A program made the translations under genes and the position numbers. Under the pieces are notes generated by a model that was not told where the DNA came from, did not search any database, and saw only the letters and a list, made by a program, of their open reading frames with translations. Below, in pieces: positions 15,721 to 24,457 of a stretch of 64,000 nt of DNA (the first letter of the stretch is position 1; every line of letters begins with the position of its first letter). Source of the DNA: Pseudonocardia sp. T1-2H (GTDB taxonomy: Bacteria > Actinomycetota > Actinomycetes > Mycobacteriales > Pseudonocardiaceae); assembly GCF_038039215.1 (NCBI RefSeq), contig NZ_JBBPCL010000001.1, positions 3,472,001-3,536,000 on the forward strand. The letters run 5' to 3'.

Positions 15721-17349
15721 TCAGCGGCGCCGACGCAGCTGGGTCTCGTCGAGATCCAGTTCCTGGCTGATGGCGACCATGGTGGGCCGCGAGATCTCCC
15801 CCTTCTCGTGCAGCGTGCGCAGCATGTCCCGTTCGACGTTCACGAGCCGGAGCCGCAGGTCGCTCGCGTCGAGGCGGTCGGGCCGGGGGTCGTCGCCGTC
15901 GCCGTCGCGGTCGTCGTCCGGCGTCGTGCGCCCGCGGTCCGAGCCCGGGTCGAGCTGGTCCCGAAGGCGGTCGCGGCGCAGTTCGAGGACCTGCCGCAGG
16001 GCCTCGGCCCCGGGTGGGTCCGGCTCGTCCCGGGCGGCCACGTCGTCGAGCTCGCGTAGCGCCGCGTCCACCGTGGCGCGCCGCGCCCGGACCCCTTCCG
16101 TCTGCTCGCGCTCGTCGGGCCGCAGCTGCAGCCGCCGGAGCAGGAAGGGCAGCGGCACGGTCTGCCCGACCAGGGTGACCAGGACGACGACCACCGTCAG
16201 GAACAGCAGCAGGTCCCGCCGCGGGAACTCCTGTCCCGTCGGGGTGACCAGCGGGATCGAGAGGGCGACCGCGAGGGAGACCGCGCCACGGGGACCGCAC
16301 CAGCCCAACACCAGCCGTTCCCGGAACGTCATGCGCGACGTCAGCTCCTCCCGCACCGGGAGCAGGCCCGCCAGCGACGGGACGAGCAGCACCCAGGCCA
16401 TCCGGACCCCGATCGCGACCACGACCACGGCCCCGGACGCCACGGCCAGGAGCCCGGGCGGGTAGTAGCCGACCACGGCGACGATCGAGGGGACCTGGAT
16501 CCCCAGCAGCACGAACAGCAAGGCGACCAGCAGCGTGTTGAGCACCCGCCAGAACGTCTCGGTCTGCAGCCGCGACGTCGGCTCGACCAGGCCGCGACCA
16601 CGCGTGCCGAGCCACACCGCCGCCGCGACCGTCGCCAGCACGCCGGAGGACTGCACGAGCTGGGCCGGCACGAAGGCGAGGTAGGGGGTGATCAGCGACA
16701 ACAGCACCTGGCTGGTGCTGTCCCGGATCCGCCGGCGCAACGCGGCCGTGAGCACCCCGACGAGCAGGCCGAACCCGATCCCGCCGCCGACCTCGACCAC
16801 GAGGTGCGTCAGGACGTCGCCGGCCGAGGCCGGTGCCCCGACGCTCGCGACGGCCACGGCGAACAGCGTGAGCGCCACGCCGTCGTTGACCAGTCCCTCC
16901 GACTCCAGGACCGTGACCAGGCGTCTCGGCGCACCGAGCCGCTGCAGCACGGAGCCGGCCGCGACGGGATCCGGCGGTGCCACCGCCGCCCCGAAGGCGA
17001 TCGCCGCCGCCCACCCGACGTCCGGGAACACCGCCAGCAACGTCGCCGCGACCGCGGCCGCGGTGACGAGCACGAGGCCCACCGCCTGCCCGAGCACGGC
17101 GACGAGGTTGTGGATCGTCTCCCGGGGATCGCTGAAGAACGCCGCGTAGTAGATCAACGGCGGGAGGAACAGCAGCAGCACCAGGTCCGGCGACAGCCGC
17201 ACCCCCGCCATGCCGGGGAGCAGTCCGGCGGCCACCCCCAGCAGCACGTACGCGGCGGCGTCCGGGATCCCGGTACGCCCCGTCACGAAGCGTCCGAGCA
17301 GCACAGCGCCCGCCAGCACCATCGCCACGACGAAGATCTGTATCGGCAC
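15721..17349 (-). CDS. Na+/H+ antiporter, CPA1 family
   Basis: About 542 residues from GTG 17349 with some twelve hydrophobic helices, starting IFVVAMVLAGAVLLGRF. The ion-binding region ESEGLVNDGVALTLFAV carries the Asn-Asp pair (ND) of electroneutral CPA1 exchangers, and AAVAPPDPVAAGSVL is the usual preceding segment. The last 150 or so residues are a charged cytoplasmic tail with ERDMLRTLHEKGEIS near the end. It exchanges cytoplasmic Na+ for external H+. The start is weakly supported because no strong ribosome site precedes it. Confidence 0.9.
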   Translation of the reverse strand: MPIQIFVVAMVLAGAVLLGRFVTGRTGIPDAAAYVLLGVAAGLLPGMAGVRLSPDLVLLLFLPPLIYYAAFFSDPRETIHNLVAVLGQAVGLVLVTAAAVAATLLAVFPDVGWAAAIAFGAAVAPPDPVAAGSVLQRLGAPRRLVTVLESEGLVNDGVALTLFAVAVASVGAPASAGDVLTHLVVEVGGGIGFGLLVGVLTAALRRRIRDSTSQVLLSLITPYLAFVPAQLVQSSGVLATVAAAVWLGTRGRGLVEPTSRLQTETFWRVLNTLLVALLFVLLGIQVPSIVAVVGYYPPGLLAVASGAVVVVAIGVRMAWVLLVPSLAGLLPVREELTSRMTFRERLVLGWCGPRGAVSLAVALSIPLVTPTGQEFPRRDLLLFLTVVVVLVTLVGQTVPLPFLLRRLQLRPDEREQTEGVRARRATVDAALRELDDVAARDEPDPPGAEALRQVLELRRDRLRDQLDPGSDRGRTTPDDDRDGDGDDPRPDRLDASDLRLRLVNVERDMLRTLHEKGEISRPTMVAISQELDLDETQLRRRR

Positions 17350-17714
17350 GAGTGGGGCAGTACCCGGTCCACCCGCGCGGCACGCGCCGGCGCGCGGGCG
17401 CTCGCCCGGCACGCACCCACCCCGGACCGCGTGGCCACGGATCGCACGCCGCGCTGCAGCGACCGGGACGGCCCGCCGACGGATCACGGGGCCGGTGCGG
17501 GGGCTTCCGCACCGGCCCCGGAGAACTGGCCCCACCGGGGCGTCGGGCGTCGGCACAGGCTTACCCCGCACAGCGGGCCTCTAACGCGTCACGGGTCCCG
17601 GGTTCGGGCGGTGGGATCGACGAGTTCCGGCAGGTCCATGGGTTCTGTTGCCCGCCGGCCGCCCAGGCGTCACGTCGGCGGGTTGGAACGACGCGGACGG
17701 GGAACCACCCGCCA
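17350..17714. other. Divergent intergenic region, antiporter versus Mo-hydroxylase operon
   Basis: 365 bp with no recognisable gene. It must hold both promoters. It contains the strong hairpin at 17488-17519, and GGGGAACCACCC just before the ATG at 17715 serves as the leader of the dehydrogenase operon. No regulator binding site is evident besides the hairpin. Confidence 0.5.
17488..17519. repeat. Perfect 13-bp inverted repeat
   Basis: GGGGCCGGTGCGG (17488-17500) pairs exactly with CCGCACCGGCCCC (17507-17519) around the loop GGGCTT. It is terminator-like but lies between two divergent genes, so it cannot end either. It could be a 5' leader hairpin, an operator, or the terminator of a lost gene. 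Confidence 0.6.
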
Positions 17715-18254
17715 ATGGACTCCGAAGTGACCCTGCAGGTCGACGGTGCCACCCACCACGTCACGATCGACACCCGCACGTCCCTGCTCGACGCGCTGCG
17801 GCAGCGGATGGGGATCACCAGCCCCAAGAAGGGCTGCGACCACGGTCAGTGCGGTGCCTGCACCGTGCTCGTGAACAGCCGCCGCGTGCTCGGGTGCCTC
17901 GCGCTGGCCGTCGCCTACGACGGCGCCGTGGTCACCACCGCGGACGGGCTCGCCCCCGGTGGCGACGACGCGCATCCGGTCCAGCAGGCGTTCCTGGACA
18001 ACGACGCGTTCCAGTGCGGCTACTGCACCCCCGGACAGGTGTGCTCGGCCGTCGGCGTGCTCGACGAGATCGAGCGCGGCTGGCCGAGCGCGGCCGCCGC
18101 GGACGTGGCGGCCGACCCGGAGCTCACCGACCCGGAGGCGATGGACAGGGAGATCGCGGAGCGGATGAGCGGCAACCTGTGCCGGTGCGGCGCCTACAAG
18201 GGCATCCGGGCCGCCGTGGGCCAGGTGGCGCGCGCCGGCGGGGCGGTCCGATGA
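17715..18254 (+). CDS. 2Fe-2S subunit of a molybdenum hydroxylase (PaoA/YagT/CoxS type)
   Basis: 179 residues. The first plant-type 2Fe-2S cluster is in KKGCDHGQCGACTVLVN with the fourth Cys in LGCLAL; the second is formed by FQCGYCTPGQ and GNLCRCGAY. This is the electron-transfer subunit of the xanthine dehydrogenase family. There is no Tat signal at the N-terminus (MDSEVTLQVDG), unlike periplasmic E. coli PaoA, so the complex should be cytoplasmic. First gene of a tight three-gene operon, with its stop overlapping the next ATG (ATGA). Confidence 0.93.
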   Translation: MDSEVTLQVDGATHHVTIDTRTSLLDALRQRMGITSPKKGCDHGQCGACTVLVNSRRVLGCLALAVAYDGAVVTTADGLAPGGDDAHPVQQAFLDNDAFQCGYCTPGQVCSAVGVLDEIERGWPSAAAADVAADPELTDPEAMDREIAERMSGNLCRCGAYKGIRAAVGQVARAGGAVR

Positions 18255-19249
18255 AGCCCTTCGCCTACGAGGCCCCCGCCGACGCCGCGGCCGCCGTCCG
18301 GTCCGTCGCGGGCCGCCCGGACGCCTCCTTCCTGGCCGGCGGGACGAACCTCGTCGACCACCTGCGGCTGGGCCTGATCGAGCCCGGCCTGCTGGTCGAC
18401 GTCACCTCTCTCACCTCGGCCGAGATCACCGACCGCGAGGGCGGGCTGCGGATCGGCGCGGCCGTGCGCAACTCCGACCTCGCGGCGGACCCGCGCGTCC
18501 GCGAGCGGTTCCCGGTGCTCGCCGAGTCCCTGCTCGCCGGCGCGTCCGGCCAGCTCCGCAACATGGCGACGACGGGCGGCAACCCGCTGCAGCGCACCCG
18601 CTGCGTCTACTTCCAGGACGTCACCACGCCCTGCAACAAGCGCGAGCCCGGCTCCGGCTGCTCGGCGATCGGCGGATCCACCCGCAACCACGCGATCCTG
18701 GGGGCCTCCGAGCACTGCATCGCCACCCAGCCGTCGGACATGGGGGTCGCGCTGGCCGCGCTCGACGCCGAGGTGCAGGTCCTCGGCCCGGACGGCGAGC
18801 GGACGATCCCGTTCACCGAGCTGCACCGCCTGCCCGGCGACACCCCGGAGCGGGACACCGTTCTCGACCACGGCGAGCTGATCACCGCCATCGACGTGCC
18901 GGACCTGCCGATCGCCCGCCGCTCGCACTACCGCAAGGTCCGGGACCGGGCGTCGTACGCGTTCGCCCTGGTCTCGGTGGCCGCGGCGCTCGACGTCGTC
19001 GACGGCGAGGTCCGGGACGTGCGGATCGCACTCGGCGGCGTCGCCCACAAGCCCTGGCGGGCCCGGCGGGCCGAGGCGGCGCTGCGCGGTGCGCCCGTGT
19101 CCGAGCAGTCCTACCGCGAAGCGGCCGAGGCGGAGCTCGCCGACGCCCGTCCCCAGGACGGCATCGACGGCGGCAACGGGTTCAAGATCCCGCTGGTGAC
19201 CGGGGCGCTCGTCGCCACGCTGCGCGATCTCGCCGAGGAGGAGACCTGA
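18251..19249 (+). CDS. FAD subunit of the molybdenum hydroxylase (PaoB/YagS type)
   Basis: 332 residues. FAD-binding motifs LAGGTNLVDHLR and ATTGGNPLQRTRC are present. Between them and SEHCIATQPSDM lies TPCNKREPGSGCSAIGG, a cysteine-bearing loop like the one that in E. coli PaoB holds an additional 4Fe-4S cluster. That makes a PaoABC-type aldehyde oxidoreductase more likely than classical xanthine dehydrogenase, though the cluster itself is inferred. It overlaps the upstream subunit by four bases and precedes the Mo subunit by one base. Confidence 0.92.
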   Translation: MKPFAYEAPADAAAAVRSVAGRPDASFLAGGTNLVDHLRLGLIEPGLLVDVTSLTSAEITDREGGLRIGAAVRNSDLAADPRVRERFPVLAESLLAGASGQLRNMATTGGNPLQRTRCVYFQDVTTPCNKREPGSGCSAIGGSTRNHAILGASEHCIATQPSDMGVALAALDAEVQVLGPDGERTIPFTELHRLPGDTPERDTVLDHGELITAIDVPDLPIARRSHYRKVRDRASYAFALVSVAAALDVVDGEVRDVRIALGGVAHKPWRARRAEAALRGAPVSEQSYREAAEAELADARPQDGIDGGNGFKIPLVTGALVATLRDLAEEET

Positions 19250-19250
19250 G

Positions 19251-21341
19251 ATGACCCGGACCCTGGAACCCCGGGCCATGGGACAGGACCTCCCGCGCCG
19301 GGACGGCCCGGCGAAGGTGCACGGCGTCGCGATCTACGCGGACGAGACACCCGTCGAGAACCCGCTGTACTGCCGCGTCGTGCAGTCGACGATCGCGCGG
19401 GGCCGGGTGCGTTCCGTGGACACCACCGAGGCGTCGACGCTGGACGGGGTGATCACCGTCCTCACCCCGGGTACCGCCGAGCGGCTGGCCTCCACCGACG
19501 ATGCCGAGCTCGCCGTCCTGCAGTCCGACGACGTCGGGTTCCGCGGCCAGATCGTCGCCGCCGTCGTCGCGGAGACCTTCGAGATCGCGCGCGAGGCCGC
19601 GGGCCTCGTCCGGGTCGAGTACGACGCGGCGGACCCGGACACCCGGCTGTCCGCGGACCGCCACGACCTCTACGCCCCGAAGAAGGTGAACGCGGGCTAC
19701 CCGACGGACACCGACGTGGGGAACGTGGAGGACGCGATGGCGTTGGCGCCGGTCACGGTCGAGCAGACGTACACGACCCCCATGCAGCACAACAACCCGC
19801 TGGAACCGCACGCGACGACGGCCCTGTGGGATCCCTCCGGCGCAGGCTTCCTGACCCTGTGGGACTCCACCCAGGGCGTGCACCCCACGCGGGCGACCGT
19901 GCGCGGGGTGCTGGGTCTGGAGGAGGAGCAGGTGCGGGTGGTGTGCCCCTTCGTGGGCGGCGGCTTCGGGTCCAAGGGCACCGCCCACGCGAGCGTGGTG
20001 ATGGCGGCGATGGCGGCACGCGCCGTGCCCGGCCGCCCGGTGCGGCTGGCGCTGACCCGGCAGCAGATGTTCTCCCTCGCCGGCTACCGCACCCCGACGA
20101 TCCAGCGGATGCAGCTGGCGGCCGAGCGCGACGGCACGTTGCGGGCCATCGCGATCGACGTCGTGGAGCAGACCTCGCGGATCAAGGAGTTCGCCGAGCA
20201 GACCGGCGTGCCCACCCGGAGCATGTACGCGGGGGCGAGCCGGCGGACGACCCACCGGCTCGCCGCGCTGGACGTCCCGGTGCCCTCCTGGATGCGCGCG
20301 CCGGGCGAGTGCCCGGGCATGTTCGGTCCCGAGGTCGCGATGGACGAGCTCGCGCACGAGGTCGGTCTCGACCCCGTGGAGCTCCGGCTCCGGAACGAAC
20401 CGGAGCTCGACCCGGAATCCGGGAAGCCGTTCTCCTCCCGCAACCTGGTCGCCTGCCTGCGCGAGGGCACCGAGCGGTTCGGGTGGGCCGGGCGTGACCT
20501 CACGCCGCGCGCGCGCCTCGAGGACGGCTGGTGGGTCGGCACCGGGGTGGCCGCCTCGGTGTACCCCACGATGCGCCAGGCCCGGTCCACCGCGGCCGTG
20601 CGGTTCGACGGCGGCCGCTACATCGCACGGATCGGGGCCGCGGACCTCGGCACGGGGGCCTGGACCGTCCTGCCCCAGATCGCGGCGGACGCGCTCGGGG
20701 TGCCGGTCGAGGACGTCGACGTGCTGATCGGGGACACCGACTTCCCGGTCGCCTCGGTGGCCGGCGGCTCCTCCGGCACGGCGACGTGGGGGTCCGCGCT
20801 GGTCGAGGCGGCGCGCGAGTTCCGGGACAAGTTCGGCCGCGGCGCGCAGGACGGCGACGAGGTCGAGGCCGGCGTACAGCCGAACCCCGAGGCGGGCAGC
20901 TACACGATGTCCGCCTACGGCGCGCAGTTCGCCGAGGTGCGCGTGCACGCCTACACCGGCGAGGTGCGCGTGCCCCGGCTGCTCGGCGTGTTCGCCGCGG
21001 GCCGGATCCTCAACCCGCGGCTGGCCCGCTCGCAGCTCCTCGGCGGGATGACCATGGGGCTGGGCATGGCGCTGCACGAGGAGAGCGTGCTCGACCCGCG
21101 CTTCGGCCACGTCGTGAACCACGACCTCGCCGAGTACCACGTGCCGTCGAACGCGGACGTCGCCGACCTGCAGGCCCACTGGATCGACGAGCACGACCCG
21201 CACGTGAACGCGATGGGTTCGAAGGGGGTCGGCGAGATCGGCATCGTCGGGACGGCGGCGGCCGTGGTGAACGCCGCCTGGCACGCCACCGGGGTGCGGG
21301 TGCGGGATCTCCCGGTCACGTTGGACCGGTTCCTGCCCTGA
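19251..21341 (+). CDS. Molybdopterin-binding catalytic subunit of the Mo hydroxylase (PaoC/YagR type)
   Basis: 696 residues. Order of elements: N-terminal GQDLPRRDGPAKVHGVAIYADE; molybdopterin contacts FVGGGFGSKG and APGECPGMFGPEVAMDELA; the later GGSSGTATWGSALVEA; and the catalytic glutamate in SKGVGEIGIVGTAAAVVNA. The enzyme hydroxylates or oxidises an aldehyde or heterocycle with water as oxygen donor. Final gene of the operon. Its usual maturation partner XdhC is present only as a relic at 12.8 kb, so function would need another copy in the genome. Confidence 0.93.
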   Translation: MTRTLEPRAMGQDLPRRDGPAKVHGVAIYADETPVENPLYCRVVQSTIARGRVRSVDTTEASTLDGVITVLTPGTAERLASTDDAELAVLQSDDVGFRGQIVAAVVAETFEIAREAAGLVRVEYDAADPDTRLSADRHDLYAPKKVNAGYPTDTDVGNVEDAMALAPVTVEQTYTTPMQHNNPLEPHATTALWDPSGAGFLTLWDSTQGVHPTRATVRGVLGLEEEQVRVVCPFVGGGFGSKGTAHASVVMAAMAARAVPGRPVRLALTRQQMFSLAGYRTPTIQRMQLAAERDGTLRAIAIDVVEQTSRIKEFAEQTGVPTRSMYAGASRRTTHRLAALDVPVPSWMRAPGECPGMFGPEVAMDELAHEVGLDPVELRLRNEPELDPESGKPFSSRNLVACLREGTERFGWAGRDLTPRARLEDGWWVGTGVAASVYPTMRQARSTAAVRFDGGRYIARIGAADLGTGAWTVLPQIAADALGVPVEDVDVLIGDTDFPVASVAGGSSGTATWGSALVEAAREFRDKFGRGAQDGDEVEAGVQPNPEAGSYTMSAYGAQFAEVRVHAYTGEVRVPRLLGVFAAGRILNPRLARSQLLGGMTMGLGMALHEESVLDPRFGHVVNHDLAEYHVPSNADVADLQAHWIDEHDPHVNAMGSKGVGEIGIVGTAAAVVNAAWHATGVRVRDLPVTLDRFLP

Positions 21342-21491
21342 GGCGCGACACGCCACTGTCCCCCACGGCCGGCGCCGTGATCGCTGCCGTCCGCCGTCGC
21401 CACGGTCGGTCAACCAGAGATCGACGATCCGAGGGTGTCAATGTTTCGTTGACGAGTGTGGAGACGACGGGTCGGAGCCCGGCGCGACTCG

Positions 21492-22214
21492 CTACGACGG
21501 ACCCGCCGCCTCGGCGAGCGTGGTGAGCCGCCCCGGAGGCGGCTCGGCGGCGCCGTATTCGTCGTGCCAGTTCCACCACTCGTACGGCGGCGTCCGGGGA
21601 TAGCCCTCGGGCGAGTCCTCCCACTCCTCCTGCCGCCCGAGCGCGGTCAGGTCGAGGTAACTCCAGGTGCTCCCCAACGCCTCGTCGCCACGGTTGTTGA
21701 CGAAGTAGGTGCGGAACACGCGGCCGCCGTCGCGGAGGAACGCGTTCGTGCCGTGCCACTCGTCCACCCCGAAGTCGGTGTCGAAATCGTCGGTCATGGT
21801 GAACCACGGCATCGTCCAGCCCATCCGCGCCTTCACCCGCTCGATGTCCGGCTGTGGCGCGCGCGAGACGAAGGCGAGCGTGGTGTCACGGGCATTCAGA
21901 TGGGCGACGTGGGCGACCTGATCGGCCACCAGTGAACAGCCCTGGCAGGCATGATCGGGCCAGCCGAACACACCGGGCTCGAAGAATGCGCGGTAGACGA
22001 TCAGCTGACGGCGCCCCTCGAACAGGTCGAGCAGTGTCGACCTCCCCTCGGGTCCGTCGAACTCGTACTCCTTCTCGACAGCCAGCCAGGGCATCCGCCG
22101 ACGCTCCGCGGCCAGGGCATCACGGGCGCGGGTGATCTCCTTCTCCTTCACGAGCAGCTGCCGGCGCGCGGCCTCCCACTCCCGCAGCGGAACGATCGGG
22201 GGTGTCTTCATCAT
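21492..22214 (-). CDS. DUF899 thioredoxin-like protein
   Basis: About 240 residues. The DUF899 fold is recognised from REWEAARRQLLVKEKEITRARDALAAERRRMPW, then LFEGRRQLIVYRAFF, the CQGCS redox-like pair, and FGVDEWHGTNAFLRDG near the end, closing with the WWNWHDEY motif. The enzyme activity is unknown; a thiol-linked reductase or dehalogenase-like role is often suggested from the fold. ATG at 22214 has GGAAGG about eight bases upstream; an ATG at 22247 is possible but has a poorer site. It lies downstream of the ArsR/SRPBCC pair on the same strand. Confidence 0.88.
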   Translation of the reverse strand: MMKTPPIVPLREWEAARRQLLVKEKEITRARDALAAERRRMPWLAVEKEYEFDGPEGRSTLLDLFEGRRQLIVYRAFFEPGVFGWPDHACQGCSLVADQVAHVAHLNARDTTLAFVSRAPQPDIERVKARMGWTMPWFTMTDDFDTDFGVDEWHGTNAFLRDGGRVFRTYFVNNRGDEALGSTWSYLDLTALGRQEEWEDSPEGYPRTPPYEWWNWHDEYGAAEPPPGRLTTLAEAAGPS

Positions 22215-22282
22215 GATGTCCGCCTTCCGGCTCGGGTCCGAGCTCATGCGTTCGTGAACCTGCTCGTGAGCTGATGGCCGGG

Positions 22283-22612
22283 CTACCGATCGAGGTGGTC
22301 CTGCAACGCGTCGAGCGGACCGTCCCAGTCGCGGGCCAGCGCGGCCAGGAACTGCTGCGCCACCTGCATCGGGGCGGAGCGGAGCCGGTACCGCACCCGG
22401 CGCCGCTCCCCCGGCTCGGCCGTCACCAGGCCGGCCTCGGCAAGCAGGGCCAGATGCTTGGCGATCGCCTGCCGCGTGATCGGCAGCCGACCGGCCAGGG
22501 CCGTGGCCGTGGCGGGACCGCCCGACGCCAGCGCGGCCAGGATGGCGCGCCGGCTCGGGTCGGCCAGGGCGACGAAGACCTGTTCGGCGGTCGCCTCGAT
22601 GTCAGGCGGCAT
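22283..22612 (-). CDS. ArsR-family winged-helix regulator
   Basis: 109 residues: VFVALADPSRRAILAALASGGPATATALAGRLPITRQAIAKHLALLAEAGLV is a full ArsR helix-turn-helix, followed by the wing (RRRVRYRLRSAP). No metal-binding cysteine motif is present, so it belongs to the non-metal group that pairs with SRPBCC/AHSA1 proteins. Its start overlaps the SRPBCC stop by 11 bases, so the two are translationally coupled. It probably represses its own operon by binding the palindrome at 23063-23083. Confidence 0.92.
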   Translation of the reverse strand: MPPDIEATAEQVFVALADPSRRAILAALASGGPATATALAGRLPITRQAIAKHLALLAEAGLVTAEPGERRRVRYRLRSAPMQVAQQFLAALARDWDGPLDALQDHLDR

Positions 22613-23033
22613 CGAGGTAGTCGACCAGCTCGCCCAGCTCGCTCGCCCAGCCCTCGGTGTTGCCGCCGTACGCCTTGCCGTGGGCGTCCTCCGGCAGCTG
22701 GGCGAAGCCGGTCTCGACGACGGTCAGCCGCGTGCCCGCACCGGCCGGTTCGAGCGTGAACTCGACGTAGGTGCGGCGCGGGTCGCCCTCGGGCAGCCCG
22801 TAGATCTGCCAGGTGAAGCCGAACACCGTCGGCTCCTCGACGCGCTCGATGCGCATGTCGGCCTTGTGGCCGCCGGTCCAGGTCATCTGGGCCGCCCCGC
22901 CCGGGCGCAGGTCGATCGTCGCCTGGTTGCCGAACCAGGTGCCCAGGCCCTCGGCCGTGGTGAGCGCAGCCCACACCCTGGCCGGCGGATGGCCGATCTC
23001 GACGACCCGCTCGAGGCGATCGGGGAATCCCAT
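22602..23033 (-). CDS. SRPBCC/AHSA1-type protein
   Basis: 143 residues starting MGFPDRLERVVEIGHPPARVWAALTTAEGLGTWF, the classical START/Bet v1 opening, with EYTLEP-like strands (YVEFTLEPAGAGTRLTVVETGF) and a C-terminal helix (GWASELGELVDYLDAA). It forms a hydrophobic ligand pocket. In two-gene operons with ArsR, as here, it is generally of unknown ligand. GGGAGG lies nine bases upstream of ATG 23033. Confidence 0.9.
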   Translation of the reverse strand: MGFPDRLERVVEIGHPPARVWAALTTAEGLGTWFGNQATIDLRPGGAAQMTWTGGHKADMRIERVEEPTVFGFTWQIYGLPEGDPRRTYVEFTLEPAGAGTRLTVVETGFAQLPEDAHGKAYGGNTEGWASELGELVDYLDAA

Positions 23034-23052
23034 GCCGAACCTCCCGCTAGTA

Positions 23053-23093
23053 GCAACTGACTGGTTGCCACAGTATGGCAACCGATGGATTGC
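23053..23093. promoter_or_regulatory. Probable ArsR operator palindrome
   Basis: GGTTGCCA (23063-23070) and TGGCAACC (23076-23083) form a perfect 8-bp inverted repeat around CAGTA. GCAA at 23053 and TTGC at 23090 extend the symmetry to 41 bp. The site lies 20-60 bases upstream of the SRPBCC start, between it and the divergent aldo/keto reductase, and is much more A/T-rich than its surroundings. A dimeric ArsR regulator encoded in the operon is the obvious ligand. Confidence 0.75.
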
Positions 23094-23197
23094 GTCAAGG
23101 TGCGAGCGCCGGTGCTGCACGGCACGCCGACACGCCCGCGGCCGGCCGCGAGCCCGACGGCGCCCCTCCACCGGACGGAGTGCTGCAGGATGGCGGG

Positions 23198-24235
23198 GTG
23201 AGCTACCTCGCCGCGCCCGACCGTTACGACTCGCCGACCTCGGTCCCCTTCCGCCGCTGCGGCCGCAGCGGACTGGACCTGCCCGCGATCTCCCTCGGGC
23301 TGTGGCACAACTTCGGCGACGACATGCCGCTGGACACCCAGCGCGCGATCCTGCGGCGCGCGTTCGACCGCGGCGTCACGCACTTCGACCTCGCCAACAA
23401 CTACGGCCCGCCCTACGGCAGCGCCGAGCGCAACTTCGGCACACTGTTCGCCCAGGACTTCCGGCCGTACCGGGACGAGCTCGTCCTCTCCACCAAGGCC
23501 GGCTACGACATGTGGCCCGGTCCGTACGGCCAGGGCGGCGGTTCACGGAAGTACCTGCTCGCGAGCCTCGACCAGTCGCTCGACCGGATGGGCGTCGACT
23601 ACGTCGACATCTTCTACAGCCACCGCTACGACCCCACCACGCCGCTCGAGGAGACGATGGGGGCGCTCGACACCGCGGTCCGCTCCGGCCGCGCGCTCTA
23701 CGCCGGCATCTCCTCCTACAGCGCCGAGCGCACCCGCGAGGCCGCCGCGATCCTGAAGGAGCTCGGGACGCCGCTGCTGATCCACCAGCCGTCGTACTCG
23801 ATGCTCAACCGCTGGATCGAGGAGGACCTGCTCGACGTCCTGGGCGACACCGGCGTCGGCTGCATCGCCTTCTCCCCGCTCGCGCAGGGCATGCTGACCT
23901 CGAAGTACCTCGACGGCGTCCCGGCGGGCTCCCGCGCGGCCCAGGGCAAGTCACTGTCCCCCGACCTGCTCACCGAGAAGTCGCTCGCGCACGTCCGCGC
24001 GCTCGACGCGATGGCGAAGGACCGCGGCCAGACGCTCGCGCAGATGGCGCTGGCCTGGGCGCTGCGGGACCCGCGGGTCACGTCGGTCCTCATCGGCGCC
24101 AGCAGCGTCGCGCAGCTCGACGACAGCCTCGGCGCCCTCGAGAATCCCACTTTCGACGACGCCGAGCTCGCGCGGATCGACGAGCACGCGGTGGACGCGG
24201 GGATCAACCTCTGGGCGGCGTCCGCGGAGCGCTGA
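23198..24235 (+). CDS. Aldo/keto reductase, YghZ/GPR type
   Basis: 345 residues from GTG 23198. The catalytic tetrad is visible: Asp and Tyr in FDLANNYGPPYG, Lys in LSTKAGYDMWPG, His in FYSHRYDP. The GPYGQGGGSRKYLLASLDQSL and GISSYSAERT stretches match the L-glyceraldehyde-3-phosphate reductase/KCNAB-beta group. NADPH binding is indicated by the C-terminal VLIGASSVAQLDDSL. It reduces aldehydes in the cytoplasm. Divergent from the ArsR/SRPBCC operon, so it might be under the same operator. Confidence 0.92.
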   Translation: MSYLAAPDRYDSPTSVPFRRCGRSGLDLPAISLGLWHNFGDDMPLDTQRAILRRAFDRGVTHFDLANNYGPPYGSAERNFGTLFAQDFRPYRDELVLSTKAGYDMWPGPYGQGGGSRKYLLASLDQSLDRMGVDYVDIFYSHRYDPTTPLEETMGALDTAVRSGRALYAGISSYSAERTREAAAILKELGTPLLIHQPSYSMLNRWIEEDLLDVLGDTGVGCIAFSPLAQGMLTSKYLDGVPAGSRAAQGKSLSPDLLTEKSLAHVRALDAMAKDRGQTLAQMALAWALRDPRVTSVLIGASSVAQLDDSLGALENPTFDDAELARIDEHAVDAGINLWAASAER

Positions 24236-24457
24236 GAAGTGGGAGCGCCGAGCCGAGGGCGCGCCGGGCCCCTTTAGCACCCCCGCGGCGCGGGAGAACG
24301 TGGACCACCTCGGATGCGGGCTTCCGACAGGTGGACGCGATGATTGGCTTTCAGCCGAACCGGTAACCCAGCTTGCCGGCGATCATGGTGCCGGCGCGGT
24401 CGGGCGCGCCGCCTCACATGGTCGGCTGACCAGGGACGATCATCGTGGGGAGAGCGG

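Noticed and set aside
15395..15770. Valine/isoleucine-rich repeat frame and Arg/Asp/Pro repeat frame on the plus strand
   Set aside because: These are the other readings of the HEDHGY DNA repeat; the minus-strand frame has a start, a membrane helix and a sensible downstream domain.
17715..21341. Carbon monoxide dehydrogenase (CoxSML)
   Set aside because: The catalytic subunit is short (696 residues), no AYRCSFR-type active-site loop was seen, and the FAD subunit has the PaoB-type cysteine loop.
24236..24457. Minus-strand short frame ending [10 protein letters not shown]
   Set aside because: It might be the tail of a lost gene, but about ten residues are too few to assign.
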